DNA of 64,000 nt from Rhizobium sp. SL86 (GCF_026672545.1 NZ_JAPPRJ010000009.1:744001-808000); one strand, 5' to 3'; shown: positions 10,501 to 18,920, numbered from the stretch's first letter. Program-made: numbers and translations. The notes: generated by a model from the sequence alone, not told the origin.

Positions 10501-10927
10501 GGAGGCGATAGTAGCGACAGAGGAAGCAGTTGCAATCCACCGCAGGCTGGCCGTCGCAAACCCAGCGGCATTCCAGCCAAGCCTAGCAAGTAGTCTTACT
10601 GACCTCGGAGTTGACCTCTTCAACCTCGGTCGTACGGTGGAAGCGCTGGCCGCCACCGAGGAGGCAGTGGCAATTGGGCGCCGTCTGGCTGCCGTGCATC
10701 CGGAAACATTCGAGCCGCGCCTCGCTGCAAGCCTCAACAACATGTCGGATCACCTCCTTCCGTTCGACCGCAGGGCCGAGGCGGCTGCTGCGGCCGAAGA
10801 GGGCATAGCCCTCTTAACTCCCCATCATGTCCGCCGCCCCGCCGCGCATCAGGCGCTGATGGATCTACTTACTGCCACCCTCGCCAAGGCCCGCGCTGCC
10901 GCTAACCCAGACGGAGCTACAGCATGA
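7514..10927 (+). CDS. TIR - NTPase - TPR repeat protein (putative conflict sensor)
   Basis: 1,137 residues; ATG 7514 is preceded by a strong GGGGGGAG. Residues 1-130 form a TIR domain (AKVFISYSSRHRDL; VWWDRELEAW; SRFVKAEVE with the expected glutamate). Residues about 170-560 form a P-loop NTPase of STAND/NB-ARC style: Walker A HGPGGLGKTRLM near 212, Walker B VLMVLDYAES near 270, followed by helical winged-helix-like sequence. From about residue 655 there are ten TPR units; nine of them (702 onward) are exactly 46 residues each with the pattern LAxxLxxLGxxLxxLGRxxEAL. TPR arrays in STAND proteins sense protein ligands. The stop overlaps the ATG of the next gene (ATGA), so the two products are made together. 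The role as an antiphage or toxin sensor is inferred. Confidence 0.88.
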   Translation: MAKVFISYSSRHRDLTRDFAARLVAEGLTVWWDRELEAWGEYEPQINEALLAADVVVVIWSPGAVASRFVKAEVERALLSRKLVNLRAPDFPLSDVPLNYAAVDHIQTLELDDLAPVLKAIDTVRRGETLVGARQLHEHYRERFGESLFDPRRQALPKDPAMVTPSVLLQAPFEVANYADAAGVLADMLDWCHGAGTYSEINRLAAGRLLHGPGGLGKTRLMIEAVRRLRAEGWLAGFYPAAPTGDPARSDMRRLAIQQVLSHGPESGVLMVLDYAESRASDVIELARMARKRPDDAIRPFRLVLLSRGEGWWQDIYRTEPEVQVVFNKRGAPHGDVIAAAPLPEGPERLQVFDAMRAALAPIVAQQAAAGRFPPVNETALLQDKRDRLATNTAYARPLALQMEALLSLAGESGSEIAELLESVLLLERNHWRKVIVGLADDGRREMAMRRGISQVTALGGVDAKPALQRLMQRDLYFGQRAPIDMPLSELNRLYGRGQTWVAPLEPDLIGEHELLSSGDEDMLDACRAWIDGLPEPDRSPRRRILFTMLQRAARSEHGASARVAEALSRHLVAGLTEDEVPDLIAVAIETQGPLAGVIEELVPTVPFDVLAAIEASVPALTVRLAGVAEAIVTRREKDLRASEPSTNDEIAQAAFAKVLHDRARSLHMLGRWEDALVVWEEAVATGRQLISTQLDGTKPKLAKSLSNLSLTLSCLGRRDQALTAADEAVTILRHVASNRADAAEQDLAHGLDCLSISLAELGRHVDAVVASEEAVAIYRRLAVSRSTVFEPDLASSLYSLGIRLADLGRREEALAATEGSLTIYNRLAAARPDAFEPDLAKCLVNHGNSLSNLGQLEAALVATENAVAILRRLASERPDVFEPDLARGLQNLGNRFGHLGQHEMTLVATEEALMIRRRLVEAHPDAFEAEFSDNLTCYGVHLYHLGRLEAALAATDQALEIYRRLAAAHPNAYEPSLARNLNNRGCFLAAVGRSAEAIVATEEAVAIHRRLAVANPAAFQPSLASSLTDLGVDLFNLGRTVEALAATEEAVAIGRRLAAVHPETFEPRLAASLNNMSDHLLPFDRRAEAAAAAEEGIALLTPHHVRRPAAHQALMDLLTATLAKARAAANPDGATA
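9617..10858 (+). repeat. Nine tandem 138-bp coding repeats (46-residue TPRs)
   Basis: The leucine codon opening each unit falls at 9617, 9755, 9893, 10031, 10169, 10307, 10445, 10583 and 10721, exactly 138 bp apart with no insertion or deletion. Units share the core LGRxxEALAATEEAVAI and the linker RRLAxxxPxxFEPxLA but differ at many exposed positions. A more diverged unit precedes the array. The perfect spacing suggests expansion by duplication with selection on the superhelix. Confidence 0.9.
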
Positions 10928-13659
10928 ACATTCGCCGTCCGCGCGACTGGTTCGACATTGCGTTGGCCGTGCTGGCGGTCTCCAGCTTTCTGCTGGGGAC
11001 CTGGGGCTTTCACGGCTTGCTTGATGAGGTTGATAAGGCGGGGGACGGGTCCTGGGTTGAAGCCGCCTATCGCTCGCTGCAACTGTTCTTCATGAATTTC
11101 GAGGACCCGCGTGAAAAGGTCGAGCCGATTTGCCTCCCGCTGCAACTCGCCCGCTTCGGCGCCTTCGTCACCACGGTCTGGGTCATCCTCAAGGCCTTCT
11201 TCCCGCAGGTGCGCCAGACCATCCTCCGCCTGATGCGCCGCAGTGGCACGAGCTGCGCCCTGATCCTCGGCTATGGCCCCGTCGGTCAGGCAATCGGCGC
11301 CGGCCTGCGGCAGACCGATAGCGGCATCCGTCGCATCACCGCCGTTGAACGCGCGCTGACGCCCGAGCTTGGCGCGCGCGCGGCGATGGATGGCGTTCTG
11401 CTTCTGGAGGGCGACCCTTCCGATCCGCGCCTGCTCGGCCATGTCTTTGCCCGCAAGGCGGAGCGGATCTATGTGAGCGACAGCGACGACCTGCGCGCCA
11501 TCGACACGGCCGTTGCCGTGCGTGAACATGCAGGCGATGCCGGTCGGGATATTCGCGTGGTGCTCAATGACAGCGCCGTGGCCGGGCAGATGGCCGAGGC
11601 GGCGGGCAGCGGCTTTCTCGGCGTGGCGGGCCTTGCCTGGTTCTCGCTCGCCGATGAGACCGCCCGGCTGCTGATGGCCGAGGCGCGCTTCGACCGGGTG
11701 GCGGTGGAGACCGGGGCCGAGCGGCTGCATCTCGTCATCCTTGGCTGCGGCAGCCAGGGCGAGGCGATTGCCGTGGAAACCCTGCTTACCGGCTGGCGCA
11801 CGACGCTTGGGCCCCCGCGCATCACCTTTCTCGATCGGGACAAGGCCGGGATCGAGGCGCGCCTGCGCCGCCGGATGCCGGCCTGGTTCCTGAAGGAAAA
11901 AGGCGCGGCCCTGCCGCAAGCCGCGCGGCCTGAGCTCGATTTCCGCGCCTGCGATGCCGAGACGCTGGATTTCGCGCGCGATGCCTGTCTTGAGGGTTTG
12001 CGCGATGGGGTGACGGCCTGGGTCTTCGCCACTGGCAATGATGCCTTGAACCTGCGCGCCAGTCTGTCCCTGCACCGGGCGATGGCCCAGCGCCGGATCG
12101 ACCCGGCGCCGATCCATGTGCGCATTCCAAGCGGCCATGCCGAGGAAGCCCCTGACCTCGTCGGCCAGCCACTTGCCATGGCCCGCACCTTTGGCGCCAT
12201 CGATGCGGTGATTGCCCGCTCGCCCTTGCTCCTGCCCGATCCAGATGCCATGCCCAAGGCGCTTCATGCCGCCTATGCGCAGGCGAGTGTCGCCATGGGT
12301 CTTGCCGCTGAGCCGGAAGAATGGGAGAGCCTTTCCGAGGCAAAGCGCAAGGCCAACCGGGCGCTGTTCCGCCATGCGGCCATGAAGCTCGAGGATTTCG
12401 GCGCCGAGGCCCAGCCGGTGCTGACCATGCCGCCCAAGGCCGATGCCGGCCTGCTGCATCGCCTGGAACGGGTGGATGCCGCGCTGGACTACGCCCGAAT
12501 CGACCGCGACGGCGACCCGCGCGGCTGGGTTGCCGCTGGCAAGACCCTTGCGGACGAGGACGCCGAGACCGCGATCCGCCTGCGCGATGCGGCGATCTGC
12601 GAGCACAATCGCTGGACCATCGAGCGGGCGCTGGAGCAATTCGTGCCGACCGAGCGGCCCGACCGGGCGCTACGCGACGATACCCGCCGCCTGCACAACA
12701 ACATGCATGACTGGTATGCGCTTCAGCAGGCGACGATCCGCCGCTACGATGTGGTAATGCTGCGGGGCCTTCTCTCCCGCTCCGGCGATGGCAGCCAGGC
12801 GACGGCGCGACGGCAGCGGGCCCGCATCCTGTTCCTGCCGGTCCTGGCCGATGGGCGTGTCGGCGCGCCTCATGTCTCGGATCTCGGCGCGGCGGAGGGC
12901 CGGGATGTGACCGAACTGCAGGTGCATCTCTGCCTGGCACGAGAACCCGCCGATCCCGACGCCTGTTTTGCTGCGCTTCTTTCCGCGCTGGAACGGGAAT
13001 TCGACCCCGAGCGCCAGATCCCGCCGCGCCGGCTGCGCTTCGATTTTGCCCGGCCGCCGGGCGAACGCACGCTGGCGCTGGCCAATCGGCTGGCGACGGA
13101 ACTGCTGAAGCGCCGTGGATCGGCGCTGAGGATCGAGCCGCTCTGGTCGTGGCGGGCCGAGGGCCGCACCGTAGGCGTGGTCGGCCACCGCGACCTCACC
13201 GGCTTCGGCGACCGCGAGACCCTTGTCGAACGCTTGCGCCAGGCCTTCATGTCGCTCATCGCACGCCACGGCGTGGAACACCTCGTCTGCGGCTATGCCC
13301 CCGGCGCCGATCAACTGGCGGTCAAGGCCTGGACCTCGCTCGGCATGCCCGCCCCCCGCCTGATCTTTCCTTTTGTCCAAACGGCCGAAGCCGGCGGCCG
13401 CATTTTCCACACCGACGACCCAAGCCAGGCGACGCCCGACACTCAGTTTGCCGAGACCGCCCTCAGCCGGATCGGCGCGCCGACCCTTCCGGACAGTGGC
13501 ACCGGCCACCGAGCCCAGGCGGAAACGCTGCTGGCGCGCGCGGACTGGATCGTCGCGGTGGTGGACGAGAGCCGGGAAGCCTTGGCGGGTGGGACGGTGG
13601 AGACGGTGCGACGGGCGCGCGAGGGGGGGAAGAGGGTGATGGGGGTTGGGCCGGAGTAA
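10924..13659 (+). CDS. 2TM - two RCK/TrkA-N domains - RyR - SLOG membrane protein
   Basis: 911 residues. Two hydrophobic segments (about 10-29 and 75-94) flank a loop with YRSLQLFFMNF, which resembles a channel pore helix but lacks TVGYG. Two Rossmann RCK/TrkA-N units follow (ALILGYGPVGQAIGAGL from about 112; LVILGCGSQGEAIA from about 270). A prokaryotic RyR domain lies at about 555-600 (CEHNRWTIERALEQFVP; LHNNMHDWYALQ). A C-terminal SLOG/DprA-like fold begins near 750 (VGVVGHRDL, then CGYAPGADQLAVKAW with the GxxxGAD loop, then ADWIVAVVD). RCK, RyR and SLOG are all nucleotide- or small-ligand-sensing modules, so this is probably a ligand-gated membrane effector. It overlaps the TIR-ATPase-TPR gene by ATGA. 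Alternatively it is a K+ transport regulator; the lone operon partner makes conflict use more likely. Confidence 0.85.
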   Translation: MNIRRPRDWFDIALAVLAVSSFLLGTWGFHGLLDEVDKAGDGSWVEAAYRSLQLFFMNFEDPREKVEPICLPLQLARFGAFVTTVWVILKAFFPQVRQTILRLMRRSGTSCALILGYGPVGQAIGAGLRQTDSGIRRITAVERALTPELGARAAMDGVLLLEGDPSDPRLLGHVFARKAERIYVSDSDDLRAIDTAVAVREHAGDAGRDIRVVLNDSAVAGQMAEAAGSGFLGVAGLAWFSLADETARLLMAEARFDRVAVETGAERLHLVILGCGSQGEAIAVETLLTGWRTTLGPPRITFLDRDKAGIEARLRRRMPAWFLKEKGAALPQAARPELDFRACDAETLDFARDACLEGLRDGVTAWVFATGNDALNLRASLSLHRAMAQRRIDPAPIHVRIPSGHAEEAPDLVGQPLAMARTFGAIDAVIARSPLLLPDPDAMPKALHAAYAQASVAMGLAAEPEEWESLSEAKRKANRALFRHAAMKLEDFGAEAQPVLTMPPKADAGLLHRLERVDAALDYARIDRDGDPRGWVAAGKTLADEDAETAIRLRDAAICEHNRWTIERALEQFVPTERPDRALRDDTRRLHNNMHDWYALQQATIRRYDVVMLRGLLSRSGDGSQATARRQRARILFLPVLADGRVGAPHVSDLGAAEGRDVTELQVHLCLAREPADPDACFAALLSALEREFDPERQIPPRRLRFDFARPPGERTLALANRLATELLKRRGSALRIEPLWSWRAEGRTVGVVGHRDLTGFGDRETLVERLRQAFMSLIARHGVEHLVCGYAPGADQLAVKAWTSLGMPAPRLIFPFVQTAEAGGRIFHTDDPSQATPDTQFAETALSRIGAPTLPDSGTGHRAQAETLLARADWIVAVVDESREALAGGTVETVRRAREGGKRVMGVGPE

Positions 13660-13866
13660 CCAGCGCCCGCGTGAAATGGGGCAGAGCGGCGCGCTTGAAT
13701 TGCCCTGCGCGCGTCATTGCGACCCCAGCGGCGGGATCGGCGGGTTATAGGTGTCGCAGTTCTCCGGCAAGGTCAGGCCCGTCTGCTCAAGTTCTTTTAC
13801 ATGCACCTGAAGAAGCAGCTGGCGGCTTCTCGCCGAAATTCAGAGAATCCTTCAGTTTAGGGTTGA

Positions 13867-16800
13867 TCACTCCTTTGCGCCCTTTGCATCCTTGGCGGTG
13901 TCTTTATCCTGTGCAGTACCCAAAGCATAGATCGCGAGGTCGGGGAATGAGACGTTATTCTTCTCGGCAATGTTCTCCAATTTAATGAACGAATCCCGCA
14001 CATCCTGCGGTACAACCAAGTCCCTTTCCCGACGCAACCATTCCGCCTGATCCTCTATCCCCCGCCAAGGCCAACCAGGGGGACGATTGAATATATAGAC
14101 GTGGAAAGGAAATGTCACAGAGGAGCCCGGCGCCGCGACCGGAACCGTAAATCGCTTAATCTGCGTATTGGCTGTCAGGGCGCGCACCCGTTCGGCCTCA
14201 TCCATCGCAATTGGGCCGCCGGCACCGTTCTCTAGCATTTCGGCATAAGGCGCATAGCAACCGGAATGGTAGATTGCGACACAGTCGCGATATGCGCCTC
14301 TGGCGTCTTCTAGCCGTCCGAGGGCTACAAAAGCACTGGCACGCAACGCCACGGACCCAAACCATGCACTACGGACGTAAAAATCATCCGGGAACCGTTC
14401 CAGATAAGCGGTGCGGCAATAGCTTATGTTCTCGTCCAAGAGCGCAATTGCTGCATCAACCTGTGAGTCCGCAATCAGGGCGCGGGAAAGTTCACGACGG
14501 GCCTCGCAAAGTTGCTGAATGGGCTCCGAGAATCTTAAATAGTACGGATCAGCGACACGTCCTTCACTCAATTTCACGGCGTCGCGCAAGATCGCCACTG
14601 CCTCGGCAGTCCGCCCGTCCTTTAGAAGGCGCTTGCCACCGGAAAGGCTGGCAGTGCGCGCACCTGCACCACAATTTGCGCCGCCTCCCAACACATTTGC
14701 ACAAACCATCAACCGCCGGTGTAAATCGAGGATTTCAGCTGTCACCTGAGCCGCTGATACACTCGAGTCTCCGGCAACTTCCAATTCGAGAAGTAAATTT
14801 ACGACATCACCCGCGGCGTCGCCAGAATGGTCAAAACTGTTAGCGGTACTGGCCCGCTCAATGCCAGTTAGATAGGCATCGGTCGATCGACGGGCATAGT
14901 CAAGCGCGGCCTTTATGTCCTTATCGACATATCGCGCGATGAAATGGCGTTCGTACAGGATCTTTGCAATAGCATTTGAGAAGGTGCCAGTTGAATCGAC
15001 ATCAGTTACCGATTCCGCGATTTCTGTCGCTTGAGACAAAAGGTCAAGGGAATGATCGCGGTTACCCGAATCCCGCGCAGCTTTTGAACGGTCGAATAAA
15101 CAAGAGAGAGTCTGGAGCCTGAACTGCCGGTTGCCTTCATACTCCACCAGACTGCCGATAAAGAAGTCGCATGCCTCGTCATTAATCTTGCGGGCTTCCT
15201 CAGCTCGACCCAGCAAGGTCAGGATAAGTGCATAGTTCTGACGCAACGTATTCAGGTCTACAACGGCAGCAGTGCCTTGCGGTGCCTTTGAAACCGCCGC
15301 CTCAGCAACTTCGATACTGCGGGCGCTGATCTCCAAAGCTAGCCTCAGATCCCCTCGGTTCTGGGCATCCCGGCGCGCCGAATCAAGACTCCAACTAATC
15401 CAGGTTACGTCGGTCGATGAAAAATTCTCCAGCAGAGGCAACAGCGGATCGGACAGCACGTTCAATATGTCAGCGACGACTTGCGTCTGTCGCGGATCGC
15501 CGATCAAGGACAAAGCCTGATGATAGCGATAGGACGCTCTGGCAAACAATCGAATATCATCGGGCCTGGGTTGAGAGACCAAAACAAGCGGTCGAATCCG
15601 CTGATACGCTGATTCGTACAGCGCAAGGTCGGCGAGCACGTTATCGTTTTCTGCCACGATTTCGGCCTGCCGCAATTCAGCAAGCGCCAGAACGCGAGCG
15701 TCCACCGCACTGTCGCCTGCCGCGAGATCGACCTGCGCCTTGCCTAGTTGGCTGACGATCCTGTTGTTAATTTTGTCAAACCCCCATACTTCATACATAT
15801 CCGCACTCGAAATCTCTCGAAGGACCTGGTCAATGATGCCTCGTGCCGTTGCCAACCGGAGTTCCGAGATGCGAACAGCCGCGGCCAATTTAGTGTTGGT
15901 ACGCTCAAGTGTGCCAAGCGTCTGGGTAAGCTCAGTGTTTGTATGGGCAAGCTCTACGTTCGCCGATTCGAGCGCGGTGTTTGCACCGGCGAGCTCACCG
16001 TTGACTACGGCAAGTTCGGTATTCCGTTCCTCCAACGCCCAACCGGTGCGCAGCGCGTGAATCCCAGACCCAGAAGCCATAACCAGTAATATCGTTGCAA
16101 CTGCAAGGCCAATGCGTTGTGCACGGCTGCGGCTGCGTTCAGCTTCGGCCCGGCGGTTGGCTTCCTCGACAATACGCCGCGCATCTTCCAGCTCGCGGTC
16201 TCGCCGCGCATCGTCGGCTGCGCGGCAGGCGGCAAGATAGGCGCGCTCCTCACGACCCAGCTTCAGGCCGATCTGAGCGCGGCGGCGGTCGTCTTCACCG
16301 CTTGTTTCGTCCAGCATGTCGGGTCGCAGAAGGAGGTTTTCCGCATCCTCCAGGCGGCCCGCCGTATGGGCAAGCCAGTCGCTCCGCTTGTCGTTGGCAA
16401 GCCAGTCCCGCGTGGCCGAAAGCACCCCTTCAAGCGCGGCGAGGTGCGCCTGATCCTCCTGAAGCCAGCCGGCCAGCGCCGCCCATTGCCGGAGCAGCGA
16501 TTCATGCGCCGGTTCAATGGTCGGTTCATCGGCGCCAGGGGCCTGGTCGGTGGACAAGAGCCGAGCGTCGATCAGATGGCGGATCAGGGGGCGCGCTTCC
16601 TCCGGGATCTCCGACAGGCGCGCAACTTTGCGGCGGGGCTGTCGGGTCTCCGGATCAATTCCCGCAAGCCAGGGGATCAGTCCGCGCCGCAGCAGGGCAA
16701 TACGGGCTGCGTGATCGCGGGGCACCGCCGGGTCGCCATCGCAGGCCGCAAAGGCATACGCCACGGCGGCCTCGATGGCGCCGGCCAGTCTCCCCGATGC

Positions 16801-18210
16801 TTCATATTCGGCAAGAGAGAGATTTCCATCGCCGCCCTGCTCGGCAAACAGGCGCTGGAGGGTGAACGCCAGCAGCGGCAGGGTATCATTGCCGCCGCCA
16901 TGCTCGATATCCGCCAGCAGCGCCGCCGTCAGAGCCGGTTCGATGCGCAAGGGCTTGCCGCCGGCGGCATTGAGGCGGCGTGCCGGGCCTTCGATCACCG
17001 TCTCGAACGCGCCCTTCGGCATGGGTGCAAGACTGAAGACGGACTGCGAGAGGCCTGACAGGGCGGGGGCGGATTGTAGCGATCCATAGCTGTCGGTCCT
17101 GATCGTGAACAGGACGATCGCTCGGAGCGGTTCGGCTCGCTCCATGGTCACCTGATCGATTTCGGTCAGATGTCGGAGCAGTTCCAGAAAGCGCGCTGCT
17201 TCTGCGCCGCCGTCGGCCAGAAAGAGTTCCTCTGCCTGATCAACCGGGATCACGATGACCGGCTGTCGCGCCTCTGCTTCGCCGGGCATGGTCGGAACCC
17301 GCCGATTTGCCGCGATGGCAGCAAGGCGGGCGGCCACGGCCTCAGGATCGTCCACAAGGTCGCGGATGGCCGCCCGCTTTTCAGGCATGCCAGCAAGCTC
17401 AAGAGCTTTCAGCAGTGATTCAGCAAGCCCGGTGTCGCCCGTCAGCGCGGCTCGGGCGGGGCGGATGACCGGCAGGGGGCAGAAGATGCGGTCTTGCCGT
17501 GCTAAGCGCGGCAAAAGTCCGGCCCGCAGAAAGGAGGACTTGCCCGCGCCGGACGCTCCCTGAATCACGAAAAGCCGTGGCGCTGCACGCTCGGACAGCG
17601 CGCGTAGCGCGTCCATGGCTTGAACCAGCGGGGCCTCGCGGCCAAAGAAAATGCCAGCATCAACCCCATCGAGCGGGGCGAGGCCGCGATAAGGGGACCG
17701 GTCTGGCTGCTCCGCAGGAGGCCATTCGAAAAAACGCGGATCCAGACCGGCTTTGACAAGACCGGCGCGCAGCCGCGTCAGGCCGCCCCTGGAAAAGGTA
17801 ACATGCGCCTGTCGACCATCCGGTGGAACGGTGACAGGGAAGATCTCGTGATCCTCGCCAGCGTTGAGATCGGTGAACTGCCATGTTTCCTTGAACCGTA
17901 GCGGAATGGCCTCAAGGGTGATGTCGTCGATCAGGACTCCGAAAAGGCGCTTGGAAAGCCGTCTGGCCAGATCGAATTCCCGTGTGCACCATTCCGACCC
18001 TAGCCAGTTTCGACTGACGAGGAAGATGACCGCCTCGCAGCGGTTCGCGGCTTTTGTCAGCGCCTCTTCCCAGCGCTCGCCTGCCGCGATGCCACGCTCG
18101 GGATGAAAATCGACAAACACATCGTCCCAGCCGGCTTTGCGCAGCCAGCCGTCGATCGCCGCAGCCGCAGCGTTGTCAAGACTTGAATGGCTGACAAAAA
18201 TCCGCGTCAT
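13867..18210 (-). CDS. TIR - STAND ATPase - TM - heptad coiled coil - helical repeat protein
   Basis: 1,447 residues. The TIR domain is at 3-130 (RIFVSHSSLDN; SEWCTREFDLA with the glutamate). The STAND ATPase has Walker A GASGAGKSS near 214, PVDQAEELFLADGG, and the family's LPLLAFTLQRLF and GLIPWLAGIDPET segments, which are shared almost word for word with the gene at 1732-5922. One membrane segment lies near 700-718, followed by seven Asn/Leu heptads (about 730-778). The C-terminal 650 residues are helical with TPR-like stretches (LREAEEA-type pairs) and no propeller, so the sensor half differs from the paralogue. ATG 18210 is used rather than GTG 18213, with AGGGCGGGG before it. It converges on the RyR/SLOG gene across 207 bp. 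A defence sensor role is inferred. Confidence 0.86.
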   Translation of the reverse strand: MTRIFVSHSSLDNAAAAAIDGWLRKAGWDDVFVDFHPERGIAAGERWEEALTKAANRCEAVIFLVSRNWLGSEWCTREFDLARRLSKRLFGVLIDDITLEAIPLRFKETWQFTDLNAGEDHEIFPVTVPPDGRQAHVTFSRGGLTRLRAGLVKAGLDPRFFEWPPAEQPDRSPYRGLAPLDGVDAGIFFGREAPLVQAMDALRALSERAAPRLFVIQGASGAGKSSFLRAGLLPRLARQDRIFCPLPVIRPARAALTGDTGLAESLLKALELAGMPEKRAAIRDLVDDPEAVAARLAAIAANRRVPTMPGEAEARQPVIVIPVDQAEELFLADGGAEAARFLELLRHLTEIDQVTMERAEPLRAIVLFTIRTDSYGSLQSAPALSGLSQSVFSLAPMPKGAFETVIEGPARRLNAAGGKPLRIEPALTAALLADIEHGGGNDTLPLLAFTLQRLFAEQGGDGNLSLAEYEASGRLAGAIEAAVAYAFAACDGDPAVPRDHAARIALLRRGLIPWLAGIDPETRQPRRKVARLSEIPEEARPLIRHLIDARLLSTDQAPGADEPTIEPAHESLLRQWAALAGWLQEDQAHLAALEGVLSATRDWLANDKRSDWLAHTAGRLEDAENLLLRPDMLDETSGEDDRRRAQIGLKLGREERAYLAACRAADDARRDRELEDARRIVEEANRRAEAERSRSRAQRIGLAVATILLVMASGSGIHALRTGWALEERNTELAVVNGELAGANTALESANVELAHTNTELTQTLGTLERTNTKLAAAVRISELRLATARGIIDQVLREISSADMYEVWGFDKINNRIVSQLGKAQVDLAAGDSAVDARVLALAELRQAEIVAENDNVLADLALYESAYQRIRPLVLVSQPRPDDIRLFARASYRYHQALSLIGDPRQTQVVADILNVLSDPLLPLLENFSSTDVTWISWSLDSARRDAQNRGDLRLALEISARSIEVAEAAVSKAPQGTAAVVDLNTLRQNYALILTLLGRAEEARKINDEACDFFIGSLVEYEGNRQFRLQTLSCLFDRSKAARDSGNRDHSLDLLSQATEIAESVTDVDSTGTFSNAIAKILYERHFIARYVDKDIKAALDYARRSTDAYLTGIERASTANSFDHSGDAAGDVVNLLLELEVAGDSSVSAAQVTAEILDLHRRLMVCANVLGGGANCGAGARTASLSGGKRLLKDGRTAEAVAILRDAVKLSEGRVADPYYLRFSEPIQQLCEARRELSRALIADSQVDAAIALLDENISYCRTAYLERFPDDFYVRSAWFGSVALRASAFVALGRLEDARGAYRDCVAIYHSGCYAPYAEMLENGAGGPIAMDEAERVRALTANTQIKRFTVPVAAPGSSVTFPFHVYIFNRPPGWPWRGIEDQAEWLRRERDLVVPQDVRDSFIKLENIAEKNNVSFPDLAIYALGTAQDKDTAKDAKGAKE
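15877..16023 (-). repeat. Seven 21-bp heptad repeats encoding a coiled coil
   Basis: Directly after the membrane segment, seven consecutive seven-residue units carry Leu at the fourth position, and six of the seven carry Asn at the first (NTELAVV, NGELAGA, NTALESA, NVELAHT and so on). Regular Asn/Leu heptads predict a parallel coiled-coil stalk that would oligomerise the protein just outside the membrane or transmit a signal through it. Confidence 0.8.
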
Positions 18211-18287
18211 CACCCCGCCCTGTCGATCTGTGGGTTTTGCCTCAGCAGTCTATCAGTCTTAAAAATCTTCCGCGAATAGTTTTAGAA

Positions 18288-18293
18288 ATTATA
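18288..18293 (-). promoter_or_regulatory. Possible -10 element (TATAAT) for the TIR-STAND gene
   Basis: A consensus TATAAT on the minus strand about 78 bp before ATG 18210, in a locally AT-rich 140-bp gap. A plausible but weak -35 (TTCGGA) is 17 bp further up. Sequence match only. Confidence 0.3.
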
Positions 18294-18354
18294 CTCGATC
18301 AATAGTGGAGTCCGAAAGGAATAATTCTATCCTTGATGTGTCGTTGACCCACGC

Positions 18355-18804
18355 TCACGCCAGCGCCCGCACATGTTCGCGCAGCGAGACCAAAGCGCGT
18401 TCGGCCACTTCGATTTCGCGCTGGATCACCAGGGCGTCGCGGTGGTCGATGCGGCCGTCGTGGATGGCGGTGTCGACGGCTTCCAGCACGTCGGCGGCTT
18501 CGAGCAAGATGCGGTGGGTGGCGCGGATGATATCGGTTTCGGGATCGTCCAGCGCGCCAGAGACCCGCTCGACGGCGAGATAGCGGCTCTGTTTGACCAG
18601 ATAGGCCAGCGGGCGCGGATCGGGGATTGAGCCGAGCAGGGCGGCGATTTCATCGGCGGAAAACACCGTGCGTCCGTTCAGCCTGGCGTAAAGGGCATCA
18701 GTGCCCATGCCGATGGCGCGCGCCGCCTGCTCCACGCTCACGCGCTTTTCCACCACCAGCAATTGATAGATGAGCTGCGCAAATTCCGCCCCACGATCCG
18801 CCAT
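18355..18804 (-). CDS. Phage CII-like HTH regulator
   Basis: 149 residues from ATG 18804 (AAGGGG five bases before it; the in-frame GTG at 18810 sits too close). The N-terminal half, VEQAARAIGMGTDALYARLNGRTVFSADEIAALLGSIPDPRPLAYLV, has the shape of the phage regulatory CII-type helix-turn-helix family (DNA binding plus helical oligomerisation). The C-terminal helix is charged. It is the last gene of a leftward four-gene unit (107-residue protein, TraG-like ATPase, ClpP-fold protein, this gene). It may regulate that unit or an integrated element; the family call is from remembered pattern, not alignment. Confidence 0.6.
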   Translation of the reverse strand: MADRGAEFAQLIYQLLVVEKRVSVEQAARAIGMGTDALYARLNGRTVFSADEIAALLGSIPDPRPLAYLVKQSRYLAVERVSGALDDPETDIIRATHRILLEAADVLEAVDTAIHDGRIDHRDALVIQREIEVAERALVSLREHVRALA

Positions 18805-18920
18805 GCTCACCCCTTGTCCCTGCCGCCCGGTTCCGTCCCCTGGCGGATTGAACAGGAATTGGCCGAGGTTTCAAGCCTGTCAGTGGGTGTTGGGTGGCGG
18901 CATGCGGACCCGAGATTATC

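Noticed and set aside
9617..10858. Regular 138-bp repeats considered as a CRISPR or minisatellite
   Set aside because: Fully coding, with TPR pattern and no identical repeat/spacer alternation.
10849..12639. Long minus-strand open frame (596 codons) opposite the RyR/SLOG gene
   Set aside because: Antisense shadow of a high-GC gene; composition rich in His/Gly/Arg/Gln, no motif, and the plus strand has clear domains.
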